From Solenopsis invicta (Eukaryota > Arthropoda > Insecta > Hymenoptera > Formicidae), in the NCBI RefSeq assembly GCF_016802725.1, contig NC_052675.1:10394638-10458637 (forward strand): DNA of 64,000 bases, in the 5' to 3' direction. Made by a program: the position numbers and the translations under genes. Positions 15,801-27,622 of this stretch are shown here, one piece after another. A model generated the notes under the pieces. It did not search any database and was not told where the DNA came from. It saw nothing but the letters and a program-made list of their open reading frames with translations. The first letter of the stretch is position 1. Every line of letters begins with the position of its first letter.

Positions 15801-16127
15801 AGTTTTCCTGTTTTTGGCAAAAAATGAACTAAAGCCGTGTACATTAGCATGCGTGTATTTGAATTCTGTAAAAGCAAAACAAAGTGGTATTTTTGTCGAT
15901 AACACAGACAATTTCAGCATCGCTTTAAGGGAGCGGAAAAACATGGGAAGTGCGAGCGCACTTTCTGCTCGGAGAAAAATGCGCGGTACCAATTATTGTA
16001 CACACGCGCGACAGATGACCCCGCAGGTCGAAGTTATCAATTGTGTTTGCAAACGGGGGAGGACGGTCTACCGAGGGGATACCGATATAGAATTTTCGCT
16101 TTGTTGTTTTTTTTTTATATCGTCTTT

Positions 16128-16188
<61 letters not shown>

Positions 16189-19100
16189 AAGAGAGGGAGA
16201 AAGAGAGAGAGGGGGGGAAAAGGGGCTGCTGCACTTTTCCTACGACGAGTGACGGTCTATCGATGTTGCAAGTAAAGCCGCGACAGATTACTCTCTGTGT
16301 AGACGGTGACTCGCGCGAAACGGATCGCAATCAGGCGGATGTAACGGTGAGAGAAAAGTAACGCCGGAGAAGCTCCGAGACGCGGAGAGGTTAAAGCACG
16401 GATTAGTTACGCATGCGAGGATAAAGTGTGATCCGCTACGCGAAGGATCTAATCTCATCCAGCTACGTTCTTAATAACGCGGCGTACAATTTATATAGAC
16501 CCTCGGCATTATGCTAAGCACTTTCGGAACGAAAATATAACGAGCTATCTCGACACGCGGTATGCCGCGATACGTCTGCGAAACGATAATGTCGTTAATA
16601 ATTATAACGCGCGAATCAGATTAGAAACGTATGTTGTATTGTACGACTAAAGTTTCCTGGCAGCCAGTAGCCACGCACTAGATACAAAAAAAAAAGAGAA
16701 TCGAACGGTACAAGACAACAGCTGTGGATCGAAACACGCGCGCGCGTATCGTCATATCGTTTTTGTGACTCACGAGCGTGGCAGTGACGTTGACACGAGT
16801 GTCAAGCTTCTTTCTCGCGACCGCCGCGCAAAGCCGCCTCGTGTAATATTCCTCGCGAGCGGTGTAAATAATTCCTATCGACTCGACCATCAATCCCCGA
16901 TAATCTAGAGTCACGTGAAATCTCGCGCTCGCAATTCGATAAGCATCGCGTATAATTTCCATCGCGAGGCGTCGTTAATCGACACTCCTCGCTTCTTCCG
17001 ATTCGATATATGCGAATCGCGTAAAAGGCCGCGGATAAAAATAACCGTTCTTTGTACGCGATACAAAAGAAAACGTCGAATCCGATCCGGCGCGGTGATG
17101 CAGCGCGATCGGCGAAATCTATCGGTGATTCGCACGGACGGACGCCCGAGATGACGCATCGCGTTGATTACGCTTATTGACTGGTAAGGAACGGAAAATA
17201 CTTAGTAATCTAGACGATAACCCGGACCGTAGCGATTAGCAGATCGGCTGCTCCGCTCTGCTACGCCAACGATATGTCATCCACGTGAATCATAAGCGCG
17301 CGACTAAAAATTCCGTTGCGGACGTATGCGCGCCGCTCGGCGGCGGCGGCGGCGGCCGTTTGCATATTTTAAGATTTGCTCTATCGAATGTGCGTGTACG
17401 CAATGCAGCGCGATACGCGACCCTTTGTTGTCCCGTTTGCTCCGCGAAATCGCTCGAATACGCTGCCACGTTGCAAATACGCGAGCGGAGCGCGATCGTT
17501 AGGTATACGGAGAGACGCGGGAGGAATTGCGCGCGGCGCGCACAGAGAAACGCGAAGATCGAACGAATCCACAACGATGTCTGTGACACCCTCCCAATCG
17601 ATGTGAAATACGCAGACGTCTCACTCGTCTCTTCATAGGAAAAAAAATCATTATCAAGTCAACTTTTTTTACATATAAGTAAGAGTGTGAAATCTTCGTG
17701 AAAGAATTTGATAATATTAAACAAACATATCTTGTTAATATGAAGAAACAAATTTCTTCATGTAAGCAAGTTATGTCTATTTAAGGATGTTTTATCTGTG
17801 CAATCCAAGCTAAAAATTATCGAAATTTAAAAACTGAATGTTTAGGTTTATTCTTTTTTTTTCCTAATCAACGACACAAAATTTGGTTTATAACGATTTT
17901 TGCAGCAAAAATAACCATATTTTATTGCAGTTTTAAATAAATAACTTTTAAACGAGTAAGAAAATCTAAGTAAATTTTTAAACAAATATTTATTAATTTT
18001 ATTAGTATCTGTAGAAATTTTGATTTAATTCTAATATTGCTATTTTCTTATCAAATTTACGAATAAGTATTTACTACAAAACGCGATTTTACATAAGAAT
18101 CAAGAGTAAACAAATAAAATAACTTTTAAATTAATAAAAAAATTGTACTCAAATTTTACACACTCAAACACAATACACGAACAATCTATGATATTTTTAT
18201 ATTTTTGGTAACATTTTTTGAAATATGACACACATGTATAACCTTAATTATCAAATTCAAAAAAAGACTTTATTCTCTTGCTTATGTATGCAGTAACCAT
18301 ACCTCCTTCATTCTAAAAAACAGTGCTTTATTTTGAACAACTGTTTTAGATATATTTATTTTCATAAAACTCAATTTTGTTTTTGTTTATAAAACAATTG
18401 ATAAATTCAGTTGTTTAAACTGGTTTGGAAACACGCAGGAAGAAACTTCTTTTTCAGATTTGTCTTATTTTCTCGCTGAAAATATCGTTATCGTACATGA
18501 AAATATGATTGTTAATTTGATTTAACTAATTTCTTTTGTGCGTTTATTCGCAATTGGTATCGGGCGGCGCGGCGTTTCAAACGCGCGCAAAGAAATCGAA
18601 AAACAGAAACTGATTAATCGTGTTGTGTCGCCGCGTTGAGATAAAAACGATAATAGACACGCAGTTTATTTTAAAGTTTCGGGCAAAACATTTTTCTCGA
18701 TCCGCGTGTAGTGAAACGACCTATGTTTCAAGCAATAATTTTCAGTGTGATTCACCCTGACGGTACGCACGCACCGATAGATCTATGGGATGTCCGTATT
18801 GATCGAACCACACCCGTATTTCCTACACCCTCTACCTCGCTTCCACCCTTCTTCCCTTCCACCCCCGCCCCGTGGCACGCACGCGGATGTCAACGTAAAT
18901 GCGTGCGCACAGAAATCGACGTAATCGCTCGTACAGCCGAAAGTCACGCATTGATTTATCCTTAATTTAATCATGCCCCAGTAAATCTGAGAACACGAAA
19001 AGTAGTCGTTGAAAGGGCGTAACATTATTACGGGGGATAATAATTCCGAGACTTCTCGAATGTCATCGTCATGATCGTCGAACGGATTACCAACGATGCT

Positions 19101-22100
19101 CATAAAAGCGCATTCACTTCAGAACTGGACTTGACGTCGACAGCTGCAACGGGCACTTATGCACTTTGCGATTACTCCGCGAGTGACATTATATCGTAAC
19201 GCTTCTCGGATTAAGTCGCAGAGGAAATTTGAGGAGTTAAGGTTCTTATCGTCGAAACGATAAGAATCGAAGCTCCTGAGGATTCAAAAATCTAGATGAG
19301 TGCTCGATATTCCAACGAAATTAAAAGGAGACTAATAGAGTCCTGATCAAAATAATATTGTCAATATTATTGATCGTGTATGGTTAATAGTGATGAATTT
19401 GTGTGTCAATATTGTAGAATATTGACAGTGATCCTAGAGCAGCGATATCGCTGTACGATAGAAATATTGACACAAATATTGACTGTGCAAAGAGGACGCA
19501 TCAGTTTTTTTATCAGCATAGCTTCACGATCACATAATCACATGGATAACTGTAGATAATTATAGAAATAATCTTAAATTGTGAAAATATTGATGCACAC
19601 TGTCACACACTGAGAAAAATTAGTCAAATCAACCATCAAATTCTCATATGTAAGCAAGAGTATAAATTCTTCTTGAAAGAGCTTAATAATCTTAAACAAA
19701 CATAACTTGCTTACATGAAGAAATTTGTTTCTTATTTGATAATCTTAAACAGACATAATTTACTTACATGAAGAAATTTGCTGTTATGTCTGTTTAAGAT
19801 TATCAACTTCTTTGTACAAGATTTTATACTCTTGCTTATATATGAGAATACGATTGTTGATTTTATAATAATTTTTTTTTTTTTAGTATTATTGATTTAA
19901 TATTACTGATCAGTGCACTGAGAAAAAAAAATTGTTAACTTGACAAAATTGATTATCGACTTGACTAAATAGTTTAACTTGATTACATTTTTTCAATTCA
20001 AGTATTTATATATATTTAAGTTAAATATAGAAATGCTTGAATAAAGAAGTTTAAGAATTTAATTTAACTTAAATACATAAATACTTGGATTGAAGAAATT
20101 TAATTAAGAACAATTTAATTAACAATTTTTTCCCCCCTCAGTGTGTTATTGATCGTCTAAGGTCCCTATAAGAATTCAATGACCCGTAATCCGGGATTTA
20201 ATTCCAGGATTCAGGACTCTAGACTCGAAATCCTCTCGTGGCAATTAAAAGTCGCGGCTAACACTGTCTTGCGCCTTACCGCGATCGGTACGCACGATTG
20301 CGCGGGATAATAGGTTCGCATAATGTTACGTATGCGCAAATAGCGCGCGAAAGACCGGCGATATACGCGTCCAACGCGTGCACGTAATTCCCTGCGTATT
20401 TGGAATTTATACGGGCGAAAGCTAGCGCGCCCGCGTTTTTCGTGGAAGCACTGCTCGATGAAAGGCGCCATTGTATCTGTCCCGTCGAGTTTATCATGCT
20501 AATGAGGTCTTAATATCGCGTTATGGGAAACTTTGAACGGATACCATTCAACGGATGGTGATACACCACCGCGATCCGCGTTGCGTGCCCCTCCCCCGCG
20601 TCTCTTTCCCTTCACGTGCTTTAAGGCGTTTCCAACACTCGCCTTTCATCGCGCGCACGCCTTTTTTTCTCCGTCGCTTCCAATTACTTACCGAGAGACG
20701 CCACGGAAGGAGAGAGAGGTATACTCGCGAAATGTAAAAAGAGATTATGGAATACCGGCTGAACTGCGCACCGAAATGCACACAAACGTTTATACATACA
20801 GTATATATGTTCTCGCGTCTTCCTAGCTCTGTTAGGAAAAGTAACAAGCGTGCAAACGAGAATGCGTTATTGGGTTCTCGGGACCGCTTGCGTTTAAACT
20901 TCTGGAGCATCCGGACAATGTCGACCCGCGAGAGCTCGCCTTCTTTCGTCGTCGAGGATATCTATTATACATGAAATAAGGTGGTTCATTGGACTTTATG
21001 CTGTCTCATTGTAGACACGAGCGGAAGAACTGTTTTATTCAGGAGTAATCGCCCATTTCCTTCGGCGAATAGATTCAGCATGAGTAATCAAGAACGAGAT
21101 ACGTAGAATACGGAAAATTATCCGCGAGCGCGATTGCTCGTAATAAAAGCTTCATATTAAAAGAAACACTTAAAATATTTTACTGATGTAGATAGATTTC
21201 TGGATAACGTCACAAAAATTTGTCGCTATTTTTTTGTATCTGCTTAAATGTTGTTTATCACGTATAGAATTTATAGCAGCAGCATTTTAGCTATACGTCT
21301 AGAAAATTTTGGTCTCATTGCTAATTATAAAATCAAATTGTATAACAAAAAAATTTTCTTTCGCAAACAGTTCAGATATTCATATAAATTCCGTCTCTGT
21401 TATTTAGATTAATTATCAAACATGTGCGACATTACAATATTTGTTGATCATTTATCTACTACAGTTTATTTTTCGCAGTTAACAAAATGTGGCCGTACTT
21501 GCAAAATCATTTTTTTTTTTTTGAGCAAAGAACACGAGATCAATCATTTGTAGAAATTTAAATTCTGATTTCAAAAGTTTGATTAATGCTTAATCATTTT
21601 AAGATACAATCAGACATTTAATTAAGTTCCGTCAAACTTCCAAGAAACTTATTTACCTTCGCCGAGCAAAATATTTTTTATCGGAAATTTTTAAAATAAT
21701 ACATGTAAAAACTTCTATACGGCGAAACAAAAAAAAAGCGAAACAATCGGTTATTAAAAAAATATTGATCTAAATGTCCCGGTAACGATTCCCGCTTTCA
21801 ATATTGCTACCACTTTCGAACGCGACATCTTAAATTCGACATTTCCTGCGACGAATAACCCTTTCACTACAAAGGGCGCGTGTATACGCCCAAATGGAGT
21901 TCACGCTCACATGCGAGGCGCGTTGAACGCACGCTCGGCTAAAATGGAAGAATGCCTTGGGCTGCAACGGCAAAGATAAATTTAAAAAAAAAAAGGGGGA
22001 AGAAGCAGCGGCGCGAGATTGCACTCCGCATGTCGTAAATATTGTTCACATAATTAAATCACGTAACAAAAGTGCCAGTAAATTCTCTCCACCCCCACCC

Positions 22101-24059
22101 CAGTGCTCCCCTCCCTCGTGTTACATAAATTAAACTTAAATTTAATTTAAACTCCTTGGAGTTGAATTTGTGTCTTCGAGAGGATTATTAGTTTCCGCGA
22201 GAAAAGAGGATCTCGCGCTCGAGTTTCTCGAAAGGTCGGTCGCGTGACGTCGGGAAAAAAGGAGAGAGAGATACGAGTTATATCAGCATGTAGCGGCATT
22301 TTATCGAAACGACAAACTGTACGGCACTTTATTTAGCCGTCCGTCCCGTCGCGTCGCGCGCGACGACGGGGGTGCTGCTCGCTGCCACGCAGCTTTAACG
22401 AACGCGTCTGCAGCGGGGCAGACAAATTTATTCGCCGGCATTGGCAGTGTGATATCTTTCTATGGGGGCTATTTTCTCATCAATCCCAATAGCTTTTATA
22501 AAACGTGACTCACGCGTGAAAAGGTCTCGCGCGCGCAGCCTTTGGCGAATCCGACGTTCGCCATCTCCCTCGTGTGCACCATCGTCGTCGCGGCTGTCCC
22601 TGGACCGCGCGAGATAAAGCCGGCTCTCTTTCAGGATATGACACACACACATATACACTTAAAAAAAAAAAAGACGATACGTGTGCATTTTTCTTTTTAT
22701 AATTGAAAAATCAAGCCGGTATCTCCTCGCGCGTAATAAATAGCCGCTCGAAGGGCGTCGTGATTCATGAATTCACGCGCGGCAACGCCCGCGTTTTGGA
22801 AATTGATTAATCGACCATCGATGATCGAGCGTCGATCGTCGACAGTCGCGTGCGTCTGTGGCGAACGGGACGTTCGGAGACGAGGATGCGTCGATAAATT
22901 CTAATGCGAGAATGCAACCGGCGGCCGGCGGGGCCCGGTGTTCCACGGCCGTTAACAAATCGTTACTCGGGCGGGTTTTTTTATCACGCCCCCTGTGCTT
23001 TGTGTTGTCGTTAAACGGATACGAGTGTAGCGGTCAAGTGTCACGCTATCAAGCGTATTTTTCGGCAATTTAAAGCGTCTCTCTTTCTCTCTCTCTCTCT
23101 CTCGAAAAAGAGAGAGAGAGCGCGCGATCAATGCGACGATCAGGGCGACGTTGCACTTCGACAAGAAAAACGAGCGAGTCGGAGTTGATTGTTAATAAAA
23201 ATTTCATGTACGATAGCACTGACCTAATGAGGCGTAAACAGCCTCCTGCATTTACGTTTCTCATTTTTACTCGTTTAGCCGATTAGGATCATAATTACCT
23301 AGTCGCTGGCTACCACTACGACCCGCATATCGCATGTTTAATGACAACGTAGTCACCAAAGTTTCCGTAATATATCGTGGGAAAGCCTACGCGAGCGAGG
23401 CGAGACTATGGTTCGAACAACATTGTAAATTTACGTTAGTGACATTCGTGACAAAAGAACGGAAGTTATCTAGCGCCTTTTGATCCTTCACCGATCCTTC
23501 GTCTTTGCGCGATGCAACGAGATGTGCATCACCGAGGTCGTCCAAAGTCGAACCGTGCCGCACCCTGCCGCGTATTTTTGTGACAAAGGTCCCTAACGAA
23601 AGTCCATATGGGCGCTGCGCGCATTTCGCTCTCCGAACTTCCGAACGTGACCTTCCGCTCTCGAATCTCTTTACGTTCGGTCGAGAATGGTGAATTTTTC
23701 ACGAAAACACGACCGATGAAAAACACGACCCGTGTTCTCCGTTCGGCGGACGGAGAGCACGGCAAAGAGATTATCGATCGCCCGAATCGGTGAATTCTCT
23801 CGGAAATTTCGGATATCGAAAATGAACAATGTGTGTATCGTAGACAATGACTCGCCCGTTGGTGGGCAGGTAGCTATTATTCGCAGGCTGGTCAAACTGC
23901 GCGAGTTTGGGACGCTCCAGCGGTTTAATGGGGAAAATATGGCTTCTATCGGCGTTCCATCTAACGGCTTGGTGCAGCGCGGCTGAACCAGGCGTAGGGA
24001 ATATGGACCAGAGAGAACCTCGGCTGACGCGTTCGAAGCGAAGAAAGGGCGGAAGGGCA

Positions 24060-24119
<60 letters not shown>

Positions 24120-24493
24120 TGAGTGAGAGCAAGAGAGAAAGACAGAAGCAGAGAGAGAGAGAGAGAGAGAGAGAAAAACCAAGCCAACACTCACCAAGCT
24201 TTGACGCGTATAAGGACCTCTCCCTCGCCGAGGGTGGGCTCCGGCTTCTTCAGGGCCTTGACGCTCTTCAGACCGCCGAAACCGTTGAGCACGATCGCTC
24301 GCATATCCTTGGGCTCCGGCGTGCTCTTCTCCTCGCCGTTCTCCTTCGGCTTCTCGCCCTCGCCATTCTCCTCGACGACCTTCTTGTCGTCTTCCTTGCG
24401 CTCTTCCTTGGCCGGCGGGGACGCCGCTGCCGTCTCCTGCGGCGGCTTCTCGCCCTCGGCGCTCGGGCTGGTCTCGTTCTTGTCCTCTGCCAT
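1265..24493 (-). CDS. VAT1: Synaptic vesicle membrane protein VAT-1 homolog (MDR superfamily oxidoreductase), six coding exons
   Basis: Coding exons on the minus strand are 24493-24195, 8479-8350, 6993-6778, 2559-2411, 2293-2134 and 1870-1265; together they give 519 aa. Every join has GT/AG sites and keeps phase. The protein has a charged, Pro/Glu/Lys-rich N-terminus (about residues 1-63), then the VAT1 core: CGLSFQDLMARQG (from residue 100), the HSAGGGVGQAVVQLAR dinucleotide-binding turn across the exon 3/4 join (about 208-223), KISPEGVDIVLD, and KNIGKIVLDP near the core's end. The known family binds NAD(P)H without catalytic zinc; vertebrate VAT1 is linked to vesicle and mitochondrial membranes and phospholipid transfer. 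Beyond the core is a long Lys/Glu-rich tail, then about 50 basic/hydrophobic residues before the stop. That last part could be read-through into an unrecognised intron, so the C-terminus is the least certain part. Intron 1 spans 15.7 kb. Confidence 0.94.
2560..6777. other. VAT1 intron 3 (4.2 kb)
   Basis: No gene is visible inside this intron. It is a mosaic of AT-rich and CpG-rich DNA with short GA runs near 3081-3096, 5235-5254 and 6501-6514. The ORFs in the GC-rich parts have no family motif and overlap on both strands, as expected for low-stop-codon DNA. Confidence 0.6.
6994..8349. other. VAT1 intron 2 (1.36 kb)
   Basis: This is intronic DNA between the exon ending at 8350 and the exon starting at 6993. 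The 7.3-7.9 kb part is CpG-rich and open in several frames on both strands, but nothing there resembles a known domain. A CA microsatellite lies near the 5' end of the intron. Confidence 0.6.
8231..8259. repeat. (CA)n microsatellite
   Basis: An uninterrupted CA dinucleotide run of about 29 bp inside VAT1 intron 2, about 90 bp downstream of the exon 2 donor in transcript direction. Confidence 0.95.
12811..12856. repeat. (ACG)n trinucleotide repeat
   Basis: About 46 bp of perfect ACG/CGT repeats in VAT1 intron 1. It makes poly-Ser, poly-Arg or poly-Val/Asp ORFs in different frames, which are artefacts of the repeat. Confidence 0.95.
15520..15694. mobile_element. MITE-like palindromic element
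   Basis: Terminal inverted repeats match for 19 bp: CACAGTAAAAAATAAAATG at the left end and its reverse complement at the right. Internally, CCCAGAAAGT pairs with ACTTTCTGGG and a TTAAGTTAAAATAA motif recurs in both orientations. There is no coding capacity. It is a non-autonomous DNA element of about 175 bp; the superfamily is unknown. Confidence 0.75.
16129..16184. repeat. (GT)n microsatellite
   Basis: A perfect run of 28 GT dinucleotides followed by a GA-rich tract in VAT1 intron 1. ORFs across it read poly Cys-Val or poly Thr-His and are not genes. Confidence 0.97.
17640..17800. repeat. Degenerate copy of the 19.6-kb palindromic element
   Basis: The phrases CATATAAGTAAGAGTGTGAAAT, split by small changes, then TTAAACAAACATA and CTTCATGTAAGCAAGTTATG also occur at 19,660-19,800. 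The right end is not visible. It looks like a diverged partial member of the same short element family. Confidence 0.45.
19232..19277. repeat. Short perfect-core hairpin
   Basis: AGGAG...GTTCTTATCGT pairs with ACGATAAGAA...CTCCT around a four-base CGAA loop, about 46 nt in all. It may be a MITE remnant or an RNA hairpin; at this length it is short for a pre-miRNA and matches no miRNA I recognise. Confidence 0.55.
19607..19885. mobile_element. MITE-like palindromic element
   Basis: The left arm carries AAATCAACCATCAAATTCTC and TATGTAAGCAAGAGTATAAA. The right arm carries the inverted equivalents (ACTCTTGCTTATATATGAGAA, GATTGTTGATTT, read in parts). Inside, an AATCTTAAACAGACATAA-type motif is repeated three times in both orientations. 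It has no ORF; the ends are approximate. Confidence 0.6.
19916..20144. mobile_element. MITE-like element, CACTGAGAAAAA ends
   Basis: It starts CACTGAGAAAAAAAAATTG and ends with CAATTTTTTCCCCCCTCAGTG, an imperfect inverted repeat. The AT-rich interior contains two inverted copies of a TTAAATAC.TAAATACTTG-type motif. It begins about 30 bp after the preceding element and starts with the same CACTGAGAAAAA, so the two probably belong to one family. Confidence 0.6.
24061..24173. repeat. (TA)n-(GA)n compound microsatellite
   Basis: Eleven TA units run directly into about 14 GA units, then interrupted GA tracts continue to 24,173. The tract ends about 20 bp from the donor site of VAT1 exon 1, inside intron 1. 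Confidence 0.95.
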
Positions 24494-24888
24494 CTTTATG
24501 TCCTCTTCTTCTCAGACGCCCTGTAACTCTGAAGCTCGCGCGACGTCCTTTACCGCGAGACTGAGGATCTCCGGCGGCGGCGGCCGCGGCGGGGATACGT
24601 CAAGAAAGGGAGCGTGCGTCGTACCGTCCGCGATCGCGAAGCGACAGACGGAGGAGACGGAGCGAAGGACAGAGTAAGAGAGAGAGAGAAAGAGAGAGAG
24701 AGGGGGATAGAAAGAGAAAGAGAGAGAGAGAGAGAGAAAGGAGGGAGAGAAAGCGTGCCCGTCCGTGTGAGTGGTCCGCTTGGCTTCGCACGGATATATC
24801 GTTTACAATCCACCGCGTACGCGCTCCATGAAAGCCACCGTCGTTCTGCGCGATATTCTGCGCCACTGTGCGAGAAAGCTGCTCTCCT

Positions 24889-24926
<38 letters not shown>

Positions 24927-25250
24927 GATCTCGATCTCTCTTCGTTCGTCGTGCCGGCTACGCCGGCCGGTAACGCGCGCGGTGTTGCCGTTGCTTAGCA
25001 ACCGCGCGCCCCTACCGACCAATCGCACGGTCCCTCGTTCGCCGTAGTCGTCATTTGCCAAGTTCGTTTGCACCGAACTGGACGCGCGCGCAACCCGGCA
25101 GGTGCCGCGCCACGCCGCGTCGCGTCGCGTCGTGTCGCGTCGCGCCGCGCCGCGCGGCACGGTCTCTTTGCTTCGCCGCGACGAAGTAGTCCCGTTTCGT
25201 CTATCCCCTTTTCCTCGCCGCAACCGATCGCCGCGTGCTATAACCTAAAA
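24494..25250 (-). promoter_or_regulatory. Putative VAT1 5' UTR/promoter region, CpG- and GA-rich
   Basis: Immediately upstream of the VAT1 start codon the DNA is rich in CpG and contains long GA tracts (24,677-24,740) and a CT tract (24,889-24,926). GA tracts are common near insect promoters as GAGA-type sites, but the transcription start cannot be read from sequence alone. Confidence 0.4.
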
Positions 25251-26828
25251 ATTTGAAAATGCTCCGACTCCTCGGCGGCTTCGAGGCCGGCCAATCGATC
25301 CCCGAGACGCGATGGACGTACGCGCGTACTTGCTTCGTAATTACAAATCGCGCGGAGCGATATCGCAAAGCGCAAGGCGCCGGCCGATCTTGATGACGCG
25401 ACTGTGTAATTGTTCCTATGAATAATCGAAGGAAAGGGGAGAGAACGGAACGTTTATATATATATAAATATATTATAGGGTTTTGGTCCCATCGAAAGAA
25501 TTGCGAGTCGTCGAACGATCTCATCGCGTGCGCGCGCCGAAATGTATCTTTTCGACATTTTTTTACCACATGCAGACTTGCGATCTATATTGCACTTTTG
25601 GGTGTGACGTAGTAGGCGTTGGAAGCACATAGTTCCTTGGTCCCTCTCACTCTCGCTTTTGCTATATTAGAGTTATTTCCAGATAACAATCTCGTACGCT
25701 CATGATTTCTAAATAATAGAATGGCATAGAGAGAGAAGGAGAGAGGTCTGTAAACGAACAATTAAAAGGATATATTATAATTTCGTAACGCAGTATTAAA
25801 ATATAATAAAAGGAACATTTCGATTAGACTTGGTCAACTTCTGCATCAATAACAATAATTAATTTACATAATATAAACCTATATATTTTTAATTGTTCGT
25901 TTACTGACCTATCTTACTATACCATTCTATTTCGTTTCGAGATGTTTACCATACAAAAGCAATATTGCCGCAACGTTACAACAATGGGTGCTGCAAGCTC
26001 TATGCTGTATGGATTAGAGACGCTACTCCGAACTGAAATAAATAATCGGATAATGCGATAATTGAATGTAGCACGTCCCCGCTATCGTAGAATAGTAGGG
26101 ACGATCCGTTTATCGTACCATCTTATCGGGAGGAACTTTCTGGTAGGGTTGAAAGCCGGCGATAAAACAATAGCGGCATCCAGAGTCTTGGGGAAACACG
26201 CCTTTATCGTATGAATCATTGCCTCGAATGCGTCAAGATGAACTTTCCCTCGTCTCTCTCTCACCGATAAATTCGTGCGTCATTGTGAAAATATATCTTG
26301 GAACATTAAACAGTACAAAAACGTACACAATAGTGGCCGGTATTCATAGTCAATTTTTATTTCAAGATAATAAGATCTTAAAGTCTCAATGTCTAATATG
26401 GCTTTGTGATTGATGACATCTTAAAACGGTACTTAAGACGGTCGTAAATATAAAAATCGACTATGACTATCGGTTCTGTGTTTCTGAGTCACATTTGTGT
26501 ACATTTTCCGTACTTAAAATAAAATTACCCAGACAACATGCACGTTTAAAAGACATTTGAAAAAAGTCTTCAGACATATTGAAGATTAATCTTAATTTAA
26601 AACGTCTTTTAAATCGTCGTTAAAACGTCATATTTGTGACGAGATCTTGAAGATATCTTTTACAAATCTAAATATTTTGTGACAAACATTTTAAAAATTT
26701 CAAGATATATTTGAAACATATTTTAAGTCTTTCAGACATCTTCTACAGAGAAATAGTTTAAAGATGTCTTTAATAAGATACCCTTTAGACATCTTCAGGT
26801 CATCTCGATGTTTTCTAGGTGTTATTTA

Positions 26829-27095
26829 TACACTTAGGAAAAAACTTGTTAAAAAACTAAAGTATTTTTAGTTCAATACGTTCAATTAATCATTGGGTTG
26901 ATTGAACGTACTATAAATTTTATAATAACTTGTAAATTGTTTTTCTTTTACATAAATTTTTAAACTTAGGAAAAAGTTAAAGTCAAATTAAAATTCGTGT
27001 TTCAAAAATAACTATGTTAAAGTTAAAAATGATCAATTCTTTAACTTCAATATTTAACTTTTAACTAGTTACTACTTAATCCTGCATTCAGTGTA
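26829..27095. mobile_element. MITE-like element, TACACTTAGGAAAAAA ends
   Basis: The left end TACACTTAGGAAAAAA faces the right end GCATTCAGTGTA; the outer TACACT/AGTGTA pair is inverted. The interior is AT-rich with repeated GTTAAAGTTAAA-type motifs in both orientations. The element is weakly preserved and its family is unknown. Confidence 0.4.
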
Positions 27096-27597
27096 TTCAT
27101 TATACTAAATAATATGCAATCATGTAGACAACCATATATTTTTATCTTTTATGCACATTATATTTGATTATTTTGTTATCAGCAATCTTTATTGTGTATG
27201 CGTAAACAAAAACAATAATATTACCATTAAGCTTTTATCGAACAATTTCCAGATCTGACTTCGATATATCACATGACCGAAATATCTTGCGTTAATTAAT
27301 TCCAGCAATTAATATTAGTAATTAATCATCATCAGCTAATCACTGATAAAAAATGGCGATAGCGATTGTAAATTTTACGGTATGTTTCAACAATTAGCTG
27401 AGATAAAATAAATTGCTATTCTGCATCAAATAAACAAAACGCCGAATGCTAATAAAACAAAAAAAGTCGCAATATAAAACCTGCGAAACGGAGAAAGAAT
27501 TCCTGTATCGTAGAAAGTTCATTTCGTGCGACAAAACGACGAATCTCTCGCACCATCCCATTTGTCGCAATCGTTCACATATGCGAAGCCTAGTCGT

Positions 27598-27622
27598 CCA
27601 TCCATCCATCCATCCATCCATC
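27598..27622. repeat. (CCAT)n microsatellite
   Basis: Six consecutive CCAT units followed by related CCGC/CCGT units. Nothing coding is associated with it. Confidence 0.9.

Larger units (their letters stand above)
8480..24194. other. VAT1 intron 1 (15.7 kb)
   Basis: This very long first intron separates the charged N-terminal exon from the catalytic core exons. I found no nested gene with recognisable domains on either strand. It contains GA, GT and ACG microsatellites, several palindromic MITE-like elements (15.5, 17.6, 19.2-20.1 kb) and alternating CpG-rich (10.5-11.2, 13-15, 16.3-17.6 kb) and AT-rich (11.6-12.4, 17.7-18.5, 21.1-21.8 kb) blocks. Confidence 0.7.

Noticed and set aside
15736..16361. 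ORFs of 179 and 121 codons around 16 kb
   Set aside because: Both read through the (GT)n tract giving poly Cys-Val; no family resemblance.
12811..24173. Possible CRISPR or phage-type repeat systems
   Set aside because: The regular repeats are simple microsatellites, TIR elements or a satellite array; introns and insect genes show this is eukaryotic DNA.
24119..25223. Several ORFs of 100-207 codons on both strands around VAT1 exon 1
   Set aside because: They are antisense shadows of exon 1 or translations of GA/CT repeats. Only the 24,493-24,195 frame joins correctly to the VAT1 core.
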